From positions 11,426,512 to 11,490,511 of the forward strand of contig CM073330.1 in the NCBI GenBank assembly GCA_037043015.1: a DNA stretch of 64,000 nt, written 5' to 3'. Numbering within the stretch: position 1 is the stretch's first letter; each line of letters opens with the position of its first letter. Under the pieces are notes generated by a model. That model was not told where the DNA came from, ran no database searches, and saw only the letters and a program-made list of their open reading frames with translations. Positions 53,083 to 63,250 of the stretch are shown in pieces. A program made the position numbers and the translations under genes. Source of the stretch: Bryum argenteum. Taxonomy: Eukaryota; Streptophyta; Bryopsida; Bryales; Bryaceae.

Positions 53083-54482
53083 ACTCTCATTTCTCAACTA
53101 GAGTGAGCTTCGTATTAGTCCCAGCGTGGAAGTTTCTGCATCTACTTAGCCTCATAATTTGTGTTTCCAGCATACACAAATCAGAAACATCCATGTTTGT
53201 TGAGAAATAGCAAATTACGGGTTGAGATATAAACAAAAGCACCCTGTGCGTGTTGTTGATTCCGGAAACAGACATTGTGCATCATGGTGTCATATACGTG
53301 CAGCTATATTCAATAGAATGCTATCATTGAACAAAATCTGTAACTCGTATCGTAAAACGTCAGCTTCACACACTACACAAGTTGCACAATGCAAACCAAA
53401 ACACATTTCTATTCTGTCTGCGTTTCCCAGTCGCTTAAAATTCCTCCAGGAATCTCAATGATTTGGTTGCCAAGTCGCTGTCTGCATTAGATGACAACGC
53501 AGCGATTGCAGCGATAAAATCTGTCTATTAACAATAATAGCGCCAGTGTAATACAAAGTTCCATTTGATCCGAGCCTAAGCGATCCCTTTCGCAAAGATG
53601 TAAGATGCGCTCCCTCACCAAAGACGCTGAATTTAGGTCAACGGTATAAAGTCGCTCAAGAATTCGAGACTTGTGTATGGATGGCGTAGTCAGCACATCC
53701 CAATCACTCATTTCATCCTGTGATTAGATTTCAGGAATCATAAGCAAATGGCTCACTTCGTCTTAGAACGTTTATTCCTATCTGTTGAATGGTATCCCTG
53801 TTCCAGTATACATCAAGCTAGTGAGACTCACTTGCAGCTCGTGCATCCATGAGTCCTTGGATTCAAGTTGCATCTGTCAATGCCTCATTTTGTTACGAAT
53901 GCGCGTGTAAGAAGGTGGAAAGAGTATGTTGACAATTTTCAATAAATTTGTCAACATACTAGTTCCATTCCCGTCGATTGAATCCCATGCTCCATATGTT
54001 AAGGAGTGAGAGTCTCATTATCCTGCAATCTTTCCAATGAATGTTGTAATCGAACTTTGTCTCTAATCCTTTCCATTATTGCCCGACTCCGTCCACAGTC
54101 TACTCACTGCCAGGTCTACGTCCATAGAGAAACATCTGAGAGGGGAAAAAACCATATTAGATTCAACGTTGCACGCCTCCGACCTCAAAAACAGAGGTGT
54201 TGAAATTTTTATACATGTACATGGCTGCCTTGTTGTTGAACTTTTACCGGCAATGAAAAAACTTTCACTTTTGCAACTACTTGTAAACACAGAGTGCATG
54301 ATTGCGTCTGATTTCAGGTTGCATGTGCAAGGGTGAAGGATTAAAGGTTGCCAACATCTGAGCTCTGCAATCCGGATGTTACAGATTGAAATTGGATGAC
54401 AGATTTGATTTGAATTGCAACAACATCCATAGAAGATATTCTTCCGTCGGCTGCATAATCTTCCACTGGTGAGGACTCAAGA
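53083..54482. other. Intergenic between gene B and a relic
   Basis: Includes gene B's probable 3' UTR. A perfect 13-bp stem (AGTATGTTGACAA at 53923-53935, reverse complement at 53948-53960, 12-nt loop) is the only structure noted. No gene is supported. Confidence 0.45.
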
Positions 54483-54717
54483 GTCAAACCGCCCACAATG
54501 TTCTGACTCCCAGCCTTGGGAACTCTGTTGCGCTGACATCAGATTAATAGGCGATTGATTACTAGAGGTGTTAACAGAGTAGGCATGTGTTCACGAATTG
54601 AGTCTAGATTTTAGAACTCCAGCTCAGTCGAAGTGATCCAACTCCGAGCTTGGTAGTTTTCTATCAGAAATGGCGACCTCTCGGTGACAGCCACTTTGGC
54701 ACTCGTCTTCCTCGTTG
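54483..54717 (+). pseudogene. Relic of the cysteine-rich family: promoter plus exon 1 only
   Basis: The distal promoter module (54483-54507) and TTGCGCTGACATCAGATTAATAGGCGATTGATT are present. An exon 1 with ATG at 54670-54672 reads ATGGCGACCTCTCGG, but an internal deletion removes the codons for part of the signal peptide and shifts frame; the end (CACTTTGGCACTCGTCTTCCTCG) and the donor GTACGTAC remain. No repeat exon follows within 2 kb; the downstream DNA is unrelated. It was probably a fourth gene lying between B and C. Confidence 0.8.
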
Positions 54718-55596
54718 GTACGTACATTGATGCGACTTTTCTTTAATAGTCTAACTCTCAGTAACTTCGATACTCATGTGCATGTTTAGTATATGAGGCA
54801 CTTCAAATTTTGATGTGAACACATTTTTGTTTTGGACGCTTAATTAGTGTAGCGAACATGGTCTCTTTTCATAGGTCTTTGCATAGCCTTATATTAATCT
54901 CATGACTTGGTCTCACATACAATGTGACTAACGCTTCTATTTATAAACTTAAATTGGGATATACTCAGAAATCTGTCACCACATGTATTTTGGCTATGCA
55001 AAATGGATTGGAGGAGCCAGGGAGAAATTACATTTTGTACAATTTGTCAGGAAGAGCAAAATTATATGCGCATTCAGGAGTTATGTCAAGAAAGAGCCCT
55101 GCCTATGAATTTAATATAAAAAAAATCTTAGAATGTAATGAGTATTGATCAAATGGATGAAAAATGATCCATTTGAAGGTGTTGGTAAGTGTGTCCAGTT
55201 GTTGACTAAACAGACCTCTTACTCAGTCTCTTCAAACAACAATCCACGCAATGCACGGACCACCGTACTTACTAGTAGCTTAGTATACAAGCACCTAAGT
55301 ATCTAGTATAGCAGGCACCATTGATAGCGAATACACTGTGGAATTGTAAAAGTTGTAACAAAGATGATGTGGAAGTGCCTGGCTTCCTGAGTAAATGTCA
55401 CTCCATGTGGAAGTTGAGGTCAAACCATTTTAACCCAGATTCTCAGCTTCAACTATGTAGTGAAAAATTGTGCAGTTTCCACTTTCAGACCATTAATATC
55501 ACATTTTGAGCTCGTGGAAAAGTGTGCAGATTCCACTAGATTGAAGTGACCCATTTCACTGGGATTTGGTAGTGAGACATTCTTGGTGGAAATACT
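54718..55596. other. Intergenic, unrelated to the cluster
   Basis: About 880 bp of AT-rich DNA that replaces the missing exons of the relic. 55137-55280 resembles 62390-62560 (shared ATCAAATGGATGA, TGTTGACT..ACAGACCT, CAATCCACGC..ATGCA(C/T)GGACC). This is a dispersed repeat. Confidence 0.5.
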
Positions 55597-55836
55597 AGCC
55601 CCTAAAGATCCTTCCTTGGTGCTGGAATTACAAAAAATAACCTCCTTCTACTCCAATGCCACAAAAGCTCGATCTAGGCATTATTCAAAAGAGCCAGTCG
55701 TAGAATCTTAAAGTTAACATGACATACTACTTCCATGCCAAATCTACATCGTTCATTCTTTTCCTTTTGTCTACATTTTGTTCCAGTAGCACGAATCCTC
55801 AAAACCGGTTTTGGGCTTTAAGGATCTTTAGGGGCT
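55597..55836. mobile_element. 240-bp MITE with AGCCCCTAAAGATCC termini
   Basis: Starts AGCCCCTAAAGATCCTT and ends AAGGATCTTTAGGGGCT, a 17-bp perfect inverted repeat. Its terminal sequence is related to those of the 268-bp elements at 2916 and 62788, but the interior is different. No coding capacity. Confidence 0.85.
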
Positions 55837-56729
55837 TGTGGGGAGCTTGGTGAACAATTTCAAACTTTCTAGTTGAAAGAGCTACTTGAAATACTCAAGA
55901 TGGTACTCAATTTTTCCATGTATGAAGGGCATGAGGGAATAAAGAAGGCTATGGATGAGATCCTATATAAAAGGGCCTTGTAAAGTGGCTACTCCTACTT
56001 TCTTGCAAATGGCTGGTGAAAAAATATATAATCATGACCAAATTTGACGCTCTATTAACATTGACGAGAACAACTACCAGTCTTCGCAATTTCAACATTC
56101 CCCACCAAGTTTGAGAAATTCAGAGCATGAATTGATAGCACGCTCTCAGAAATTTTGAGAATGTAGTCGAGAACATTCTCCGACAACTACTGAATGATAT
56201 GTCAAAGCGCACGGCCGCATTGTCAGTCATCGACGGCACTAATCAATCTTATTTCCATAATCATGCATCTGACAAGCTTAGGCTCACATGCAAGTTGCAT
56301 TTCCTTTCCATATTAGAAATAAGCTACGAAGATACTACAGCCCCATGAACGGAACTCATGATGTACAGTAGTGTTGAAATTCGTAAACCCAAAACAATGC
56401 ATGGGTCCACGCTATACAACACACAAAATTGGGGTTGACTCAGTGGCTTCACCACTTTCTTTACTATTTCAATTCAAGTAGGTCTTATTCTCAGAATGCA
56501 AAAATATTCCACTTATACCATGGCACAGAATACTATTCGCTCTTCAACAATTGTGTAAATAATTGAATGTATTGTTTCGAAAATTATATATAATTGAGGT
56601 TGATTAACTTGCATGCGCCTGCGAGCGGAAACCAGGGGACGCTCGCAAGTGCTATCAATCTTATCCGATAAATCCAACACGGGTAACAACTTTCCACCCC
56701 GGACATTCTTTGTCGCTTACTCCTCCACA
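55837..56729. other. Intergenic upstream of gene C
   Basis: AT-rich until about 56.6 kb, where composition changes and the family's promoter module begins. No gene is supported. Confidence 0.4.
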
Positions 56730-56874
56730 GTCAAACCGCCCCTATCACGGTCTATAGTAATCTATTGTAGCGCTGACATTCACCACGGTAAGCGCATGAT
56801 TGAAGTGATTTACTGGACTGGCGACTTTGCTACACTCTTTACTTCAGGCTCGATTACTACTTAAGCTGGACTCC
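56730..56874 (+). promoter_or_regulatory. Promoter module of gene C
   Basis: In order: GTCAAACCGCCC (distal element, 56730), GCGCTGACATTCACCACGGTA, GCGCATGATTGAAGTGATTTAC and the core box CTACTTAAGCTGGACTCC (56857-56874), about 80-100 nt before the start codon. The order of elements is the same at gene A. Function is inferred from conservation. Confidence 0.55.
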
Positions 56875-56955
56875 ACGTCCATTCTTCTCATCACTCACTC
56901 ATCGCTTCAGTACTGACTCAGAAAGCTAGCTGCTGGTATTCTGCTTCGATCAGCT

Positions 56956-57796
56956 ATGGCGACTTCGCGACTTCTCCTGGTGACTGCCACTTTAGCACTC
57001 GTCTTCTTTGCTGGTATGTGCACTCCAGCTCAACATGTTTCACATACACTTATCATCGTTCCTGACTAGAATTTCATGAGATGGTGTTGATTCACATGTG
57101 TATGTCGCTTATGTGCATGTTGCTTATGTAAATGATGTGATGTGGCTGCAGGGGCTGCCGATGCGTGGAAGAATGAGTGCCCCTCGGGCTACAAGGACTG
57201 TGACTCATACAAGCCTGGATGCGAAACTTGCATCGCCAAGGATGTCAACAACTGCGGTGACTGCGGAAAGAAGTGTCCTGACAAGAGCGGCGCCACAGCC
57301 AAGTGCGATTGGGGCACCTGCAAGTACGACTGCAAGCCCGGGTATGCCAACTGCGACGGCAAGATGGACAATGGCTGCGAGGTGGACACCAGCAAGGACG
57401 CCAACAACTGCGGCGGGTGCAAGGTTGTGTGCAAGCAGTACCCGAACGCTGTGACCACATGCTCGAACGGCAAATGCGGAACGCCTGTGTGCAAGAGCGG
57501 ATGGGGCAACTGCGATGGCAAGTGGGAGAATGGGTGCGAGAAGGATCTGACGAAGGATGTGTACAACTGTGGCAGCTGCGGCAACAAGTGCCCTTGCACC
57601 CTCAAGTATGGCGAGCCCACCTGCAGGTAATCCCCACTCGATCCATCATAATTGAATGAGTTATGCAGTGCACTAATGAATCGTGTGGACTGACGAGGGT
57701 TGTGGATCGTGCAGCGGAGGCAAGTGCGGACAGCAATGCAAGAGCGGTTGGAAGTACGACGACAAGAAGAAGTGCTGCGTGTACTACAAATACTAG
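56956..57796 (+). CDS. Gene C: secreted cysteine-rich repeat protein (204 aa)
   Basis: Exons 56956-57013, 57152-57626 and 57715-57796 (58 + 475 + 82 nt) keep frame. The signal peptide is MATSRLLLVTATLALVFF with likely cleavage after GAADA. The modules match genes A and B in order, but about a quarter of residues differ: VNNCGDCGKKCPDKSG, WGTCKYDCKPGYANCDGK, ANNCGGCKVVC (the second glycine-cysteine box is altered to GGCKVVC), YNCGSCGNKCPC. The tail is KYDDKKKCCVYYKY. Same intron phases as A and B, so one ancestral gene. It lies 3.9 kb from gene B in the same orientation and has not been homogenised with it. Function unknown. Confidence 0.88.
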
Positions 57797-59229
57797 GCAC
57801 TCAGCGAGTGAAGCTAGAATCGAACGAGCTCAACATCGTGTTGATAGACGAACTAGCTTTTGAGCAGGGAGAGGAACTGAAGGGTCTAGTGTACTAGATG
57901 TATTAACACTTAGAGTGACTTGTGTTGGTTTTGGTTAGCAATAATGAAGTGGGTCAGTGATGGTGAATGATCATTCACCTCAGTGAGATTCCGCTTCAGA
58001 AGGCTGGGCACTACTTCAGTCATTGGTCGAGATTTGCATCTATTTGCAGCTCATAATAAAAGTTTGTTGAAGGAAACTTTACTTTCGATGTAGAATCGAT
58101 CCATGAATTAAAATGTGCTGCTGTACAGTTCATGCCTTCTTTCTACAACGTGTGGGTGACATTGTAAAGTCAAATTTCAAATTTAGAATTTTCTTGTCAA
58201 TAAATTATAGTTTTCAAGCCCAAGTAAGGCAGCCAATCTTAGTTATTGTATATTGTGTTATTGTGAAATTTGTTTTTGGAAATATGTGTATGAAGATACT
58301 TCTTGATTTGGACCCAACCAAGTGTTTTCGTTCAAAACGGAGTTTGGATGAAGAAGGCATGGCTCTTCAAAGTTTCTGCCCTTCATCCAAGATTGGACAT
58401 TGAACATTAAAATAATATTAGCGGACTTTGAACATTATAATTTTAATATAAATAAATTATAACCAATGATTCACTTCTGGTATGTGAATACAAAATTGAA
58501 GTTACTTCAAGATCTAATCTAACAAGTATAATGCTCAAATTGAGATTTATTGAGTAGTTTTGACAATTTTGACAAAGTTGAAATTAGATATAAATGTGGT
58601 GATACACATATCATCATATCATTTAAGTAACACACTTTGTAATGTATTCATTTGAGGCCAATGAAATAACCCAATACAACACTTCTAGTTTAACACTTCT
58701 AGTTTAATGATTTACTTTCCTACATACTTGCACTTCTATCAACAAAGTATCCTCTATTGAGATATAGAATCCTCTTACACTTCCTCACTTCTTCCTATCA
58801 TTTTAAAAGTAGTCGAAATTGTTGATGAGATGCCCACCTCAATCAATTATAATATTATTCCCAAACTGTATCGATCTTGCAAGCGTTGATCGATCATACC
58901 TATTGATACATGCAAGCTAGAACCCCCCTGCAAATCCTTACCATACGTGAGTGCTCAAAAATGGCTCAAGTTTCAGAATTTCCAAATTGTAATGAAGATG
59001 ATCATGAAAGTAATTTTCAAGCATGGAGAAAGTAAGTGGAATGACAGTCTTAGTAGATTCATTATTTTTGGACTCTTCTACAATTTGTTATGAATTTTTT
59101 ATAGCAGTCTCATAGGTGTTTGTAAAATGGTGCCCTCATTTTGCAAGGTGCAAAATTTTCAATACTTTGGGAGATTTCTAACCTCCCAATTTGATGACAC
59201 AACTGGAATTTAGCTAAAGTGTACTCACA
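57797..59229. other. Intergenic with a small transposon fragment
   Basis: The first ~280 bp is the likely 3' flank of gene C. 58300-58400 (TTGGACCCAACCAAGTGTTTT..) is a fragment of the ~1-kb CCCCTAAA family. The rest is AT-rich. Confidence 0.5.
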
Positions 59230-59846
59230 GATTAACCCCTAAATGGTTTGACTCATTTGTAGTAAAATGAACACATCCTCAAAAGCATTGTCATAGGTGG
59301 AGGTAAAAGTGTGTTATCCAAATCTCAACCGTACAATCTTGTCGTAGACATATTGAACATCATGTGGGTCAAATTTTGAGTCATGAGGCTTCAGAGATTG
59401 CGAGATCATAATGTATTAATACTCAAAAATGATCACATAATTTCATCATTTTCACTTTAAAGTGAAAATGCTACCATTAGACTTATTGCAATGAAAAAGT
59501 CACCAATTAGAATGTTGTTCACCTTCATCTCAGTAGCATCCTTGAACAAAAAAAAACCATGAGAAAAATTTCTTTGTGCAAATTATGGCCCTGCAATGGT
59601 GAAAACTGCCCTAAATTTAACAAAGGAAAGAATGTCTAAAACTAGGCTGCTGTCACTGAAATGCATGCCATTAATTCATACTTCATTGTATGGGTCTGAG
59701 ATTTTTATGACATGAACTAGACTTGATTTGGGACCCAACCCAAGTGATTTCGTCCAAAACGGAGTCCGGATGAAGACGTTATGGCTCTCCAAAGTTTCTG
59801 TCATCCAAAATGTCGATTTTCGACATTCGGCCCGCTTAAGGGTTAA
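59230..59846 (-). mobile_element. CCCCTAAA-terminated transposon copy (~617 bp)
   Basis: Starts TTAACCCCTAAATGG and ends CGACATTCGGCCCGCTTAAGGGTTAA. Orientation is opposite to the copy at 27129. Inner parts match (AAAACGGAGTCCGGATGAAG, GACTTGATTTGGGACCCAACC). About a third of the interior is missing relative to the full-length copy. Confidence 0.8.
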
Positions 59847-60755
59847 ATACTTCACGGAAAGTAAACAAAACTACTAACCATTGACATTTTCAAATGATCA
59901 CAACTCACTCGAATTTTGTCACAATTGGGCATATGAGGTGTTTATTGACCTTTTTAGATGTCAAAAATCACCTCACATGCCCTATTCAGACAAAGATTGA
60001 GTAAGTTATGACCATTTGAAAATGCTAACGATTGTTGTTTAATTAGCTCAATTTCAGTGAAGTGCTCAATATGTAGGTACAATTTAGCTCGACTCGAGCT
60101 AAAATGTATTCTTTCAAGATCATGCAATTTTCCCATTACAATGAATATGGTACTCCCTGTATAGTATTTGCCGTGAGTACATGTTTTTATTGACAGAGTG
60201 AAAAAACTAATATGTACCTCTGGGTCAAGAAGCCTAGACAGTGTTCTCCATTATTGATACCACCCCAGTTTTGAGCACGCTCCATTAGCCACTAATTTGC
60301 TCTTTACCTCCCTCCACTTTGCTCAACACAGGCACACCTGCTTCAATTCTTTTAATCCGCAAGCTGTCAATCATGTAGAGTCTACTTACATAATCCATCC
60401 CCACAATTCATCCAACACTATATCTTATAATTCTTCATGTGAGCGACTTGTCATTCCCATGACACCATTTGACTTTCATGAACTTACACATCTGCCAAAC
60501 AAGGGCAGCACTCGGACGTCAGTAAGATGTCAACATTCCAGGCCTCGGCACAAGTCCCGAAGCGTTGAAATCACAGTCACGATATCCATGAGTTTGTACA
60601 TTCGAGGGAAACCAACTCGGGAGTTGACTACGTCGAATGCATGCAAAAGAAGAAAACCGAGGAGGTGCCCACAATTGCTCAGTTCCATAGGCAATCTCAT
60701 CCCTTGTCAACTTGTTCTCGGTGTATCTGATTGTCAATTACCAGATCTATATTAA
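59847..60755. other. Intergenic, no gene recognised
   Basis: 59.95-60.0 kb contains an imperfect palindrome (TCACTCGAATTTTGTC... with TGAGGTGTTTATTGACC and reverse-complementary CCTCACATGCCC). The open frames at 60.3-60.7 kb have no recognisable features. Confidence 0.35.
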
Positions 60756-61115
60756 ATTACAAGGTCAAACTGTTTACAATACTTTTATAGTGGCCATCTC
60801 GGTGTATCTGCTTTTCGATGCTTGATTGTCGGTTGGTTAATTCCTTTAAGCAAAAAGTTTGCAAGGTCAAACTGTTGTCAATATTTTAGAGTGGCCTGTT
60901 TCTCTTCTCTATGCTACGCTGACATCGGCCATGGTAGACGACTGATTAAAGTGATACCCACAGACTTTTCCAGATATTCACTGCAGGTAGCTACAGACTA
61001 CTTAAAGTGGACTCTGTTACTTTGGTTCTGGAGCTTACAATGTTTGTCGGTTTGTCAAATCTTAAGAATATTGCAAGTCAAAACTGTTCACAATATTTTA
61101 TTGTCCCTAACTACT
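60756..61115 (+). promoter_or_regulatory. Decayed promoter modules of the cysteine-rich family
   Basis: AAGGTCAAACTGTT..CAATA.TTT..AGTGGCC occurs at 60759, 60863 and, weaker, 61077 (CAAGTCAAAACTGTTCACAATATTTT). After the second copy come GCTGACATCGGCCATGGTAGACGACTGATTAAAGTGATAC and CTACTTAAAGTGGACTCTG near 61000, that is, the whole module of gene C in the right order. No ATGGCGACC exon follows. Likely remains of lost gene copies. Confidence 0.6.
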
Positions 61116-61528
61116 TCTCTAGCTACTGAAGCAGAATGATGTGTGGCGAGTGCCAGATCCTTATAGCATTCCTACTCAAGTATTCAATATTCGGATCAAG
61201 TACGGAGTCCCACAGCACACTAATAATCATCACTCACGCATTAGACACCTGATAAAACTAAGAATCATCAATCAAGGCGATATTTGTTATATTGAGACAA
61301 TTTGGAGTCTCATATTTCATCCGGGGATGAAGAAAAACCGTTCTACATGTTCGATATTGAATCTTTTTTATAATTTAAGGCTTTTACATATAAATATATA
61401 CATGAATACTTCTAGTAGCCAAAGGTTGCATTCAAGTTTTATCCCCGGCCCGGGGATAAATCCAGCAGACCTTATATATGCTCAAAGTCTCAGAGTGCAC
61501 ATATTGTCTCAATGTAACAAATATGGCC
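61116..61528. other. Intergenic with one stray copy of the 31-bp repeat
   Basis: At about 61218-61257, ATAATCATCACTCACGCATTAGACACCTGATAAA resembles the tandem unit that follows at 61529. Nothing else. Confidence 0.5.
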
Positions 61529-61616
61529 ATAATCTCGCATTAGACACATGTAATAATCATCAATCTCGCATTAGACACATGTAATAATCATCAATCTCGC
61601 ATTAGACACATGATAA
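61529..61616 (+). repeat. Three tandem copies of a 31-bp unit
   Basis: The unit contains TCGCATTAGACACATGTAAT followed by AATCATCAATC. Three contiguous copies, the last incomplete (ending ATGATAAATAAAC). A related single copy is at about 61220. Confidence 0.9.
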
Positions 61617-62787
61617 ATAAACTAGACTGAGGGCCCTCGCAAGACACAGCAGGTGCCACAATGTGGGTCATATTCTCTCACTGGAACCCGCAACCTGAAT
61701 AAGCGGTTTGGATTTCGATGCGGCACTTGCTTTGCTAGCTACCAGGGTCCTGGTCATATTGATGCCCGAAAGCATAAATAAGCGGTTTGGAGCGCCCATG
61801 CTACGCTGCTCAACCTCCGGCCCTTCAATATTTTGTGTTTTACAGGTTTGAGGACAGCCGGTGCGGATGCTCTCAAACAGTTCACGACATCCTATAATGG
61901 CCTGTGTCTCTAGCGATCCATGCTACATTCATCCATACTAGGCAATTGCTCGAAGTAATTTTACCGGTTAGACGGTCTGATACTACCGATATTACTATGA
62001 CCCTGAAACAGAGCGGTGCGCCACACCCATGTCTATAGAATCAGGGTATAAAGAAGATGGAAGGAGGTGACAGGCTGTTTAGCTTCACAAATCATGCACC
62101 TGCCCATGCAATCGTCTTCCAGTTATTTGAATATAATGCTCAGAATGAATACTTAGAAAGAATACATTTGTTCATATACAAATGAATGTCTGTTTCATTT
62201 TGAAATGCAAATCTGTCCATATTCAAATGGGAATCTGTTCATATTCAAAATGGCCGTAGTCTGTCCTACCCAATTGATATCCCTCATGTGATAGAAACAT
62301 TATCACCAAAATTTAAAAAATAATTTAATGCTTGCTCAATAACAAGGTCTGTCCCATTCTTGAGCCAAGTTGAGTACAGCAAGTTAATCATACAAGTAAT
62401 TATAAAAAAGTATTGATCAAATGGATGAGGAATATTCATTAGAGCTGCAGGTGAAGGGCTGGTGTTGGTAAGTTTGTCCATCTGTTGACTTAACAGACCT
62501 ACCCGACTACCGGTCTCTTCGAGTAACAATCAATCCACGCCATGCATGGACCGTACAGGGTTCGCCAAAATATTTGAGCTTTAGTTAGTATTTCCTATTG
62601 TCCACACGGCTTTTCGGGTAATTGTCTCAATGAGAATATACAATATTTCTTGTACTTTTAAACCGGTTTTAACATGCTAGTGGGCTATCATGGGATTTGG
62701 TGGAACAAGACGTTCTTGTTGGAAATTTACTATTCCTAGCTAAGACAGAACATGATTTGAAAGCAGGTTCTAATTTCTCAAATGTTT
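61617..62787. other. Intergenic; a further weak promoter-like relic
   Basis: At 61865-61960, CTCAAACAGTTCACGACATCCTATAATGGCCTGT and GGCAATTGCTCGAAGTAATTTT resemble the family's promoter module, strongly decayed. 62390-62560 is the second copy of the dispersed repeat of 55137-55280. Confidence 0.4.
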
Positions 62788-63054
62788 TTAACCCTTAAAG
62801 GTCCAAGAAAGCGGAAATTGCTTTTTGGAATTTCCGCAAGGAGAAAATTCAGCCAACTTTGACCATTATAATCTCAAAATTGGAGAAAAATCAACGGTTC
62901 AAATTTGACATTTGAGAAAAGTGTCAAGTTAACTTCAAGATCCTACAGTTGGATCTTCTAATCAATGCTTAGATTGAGTTTCTTTGCACCTGAAGTAGAA
63001 GAAGGTTCTTTTTGATAATTTAAACAATTTTGTATCAAGGACCTTTAGGGGTTA
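62788..63054. mobile_element. 267-bp MITE with TTAACCCTTAAAGGTCC termini
   Basis: Starts TTAACCCTTAAAGGTCC and ends GGACCTTTAGGGGTTAA, inverted repeats with one mismatch in 17. Aligns end to end with 2916-3183. Flanked by T-rich DNA, so target duplication cannot be read. Confidence 0.85.
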
Positions 63055-63250
63055 ATTTACATTGTTTTGTTGACCTCAAAAGGAGAGAGAGGCCCAAAGA
63101 GGGTCCATTTGCTTAAAAAAGAGATGCAAAACTAAAACTTTGATGCAATATATCTCAAGATTCATGCAGTGAAATTTGATAAATTTTGATGGGAAGACTA
63201 ATAAGAAAGCTATAAACAAGACCCCTGGGTTGGATTTCTCAAAATCAAAT
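63055..63250. other. Short spacer between two transposons
   Basis: Under 200 bp of AT-rich sequence. Confidence 0.6.

Noticed and set aside
57189-57800. 203-residue minus-strand frame over gene C
   Set aside because: Antisense of gene C's repeat exon, running across its intron; no independent support.
60297-60755. 152-residue plus-strand frame
   Set aside because: No recognisable motif, composition like random sequence, and it overlaps AT-poor intergenic DNA only.
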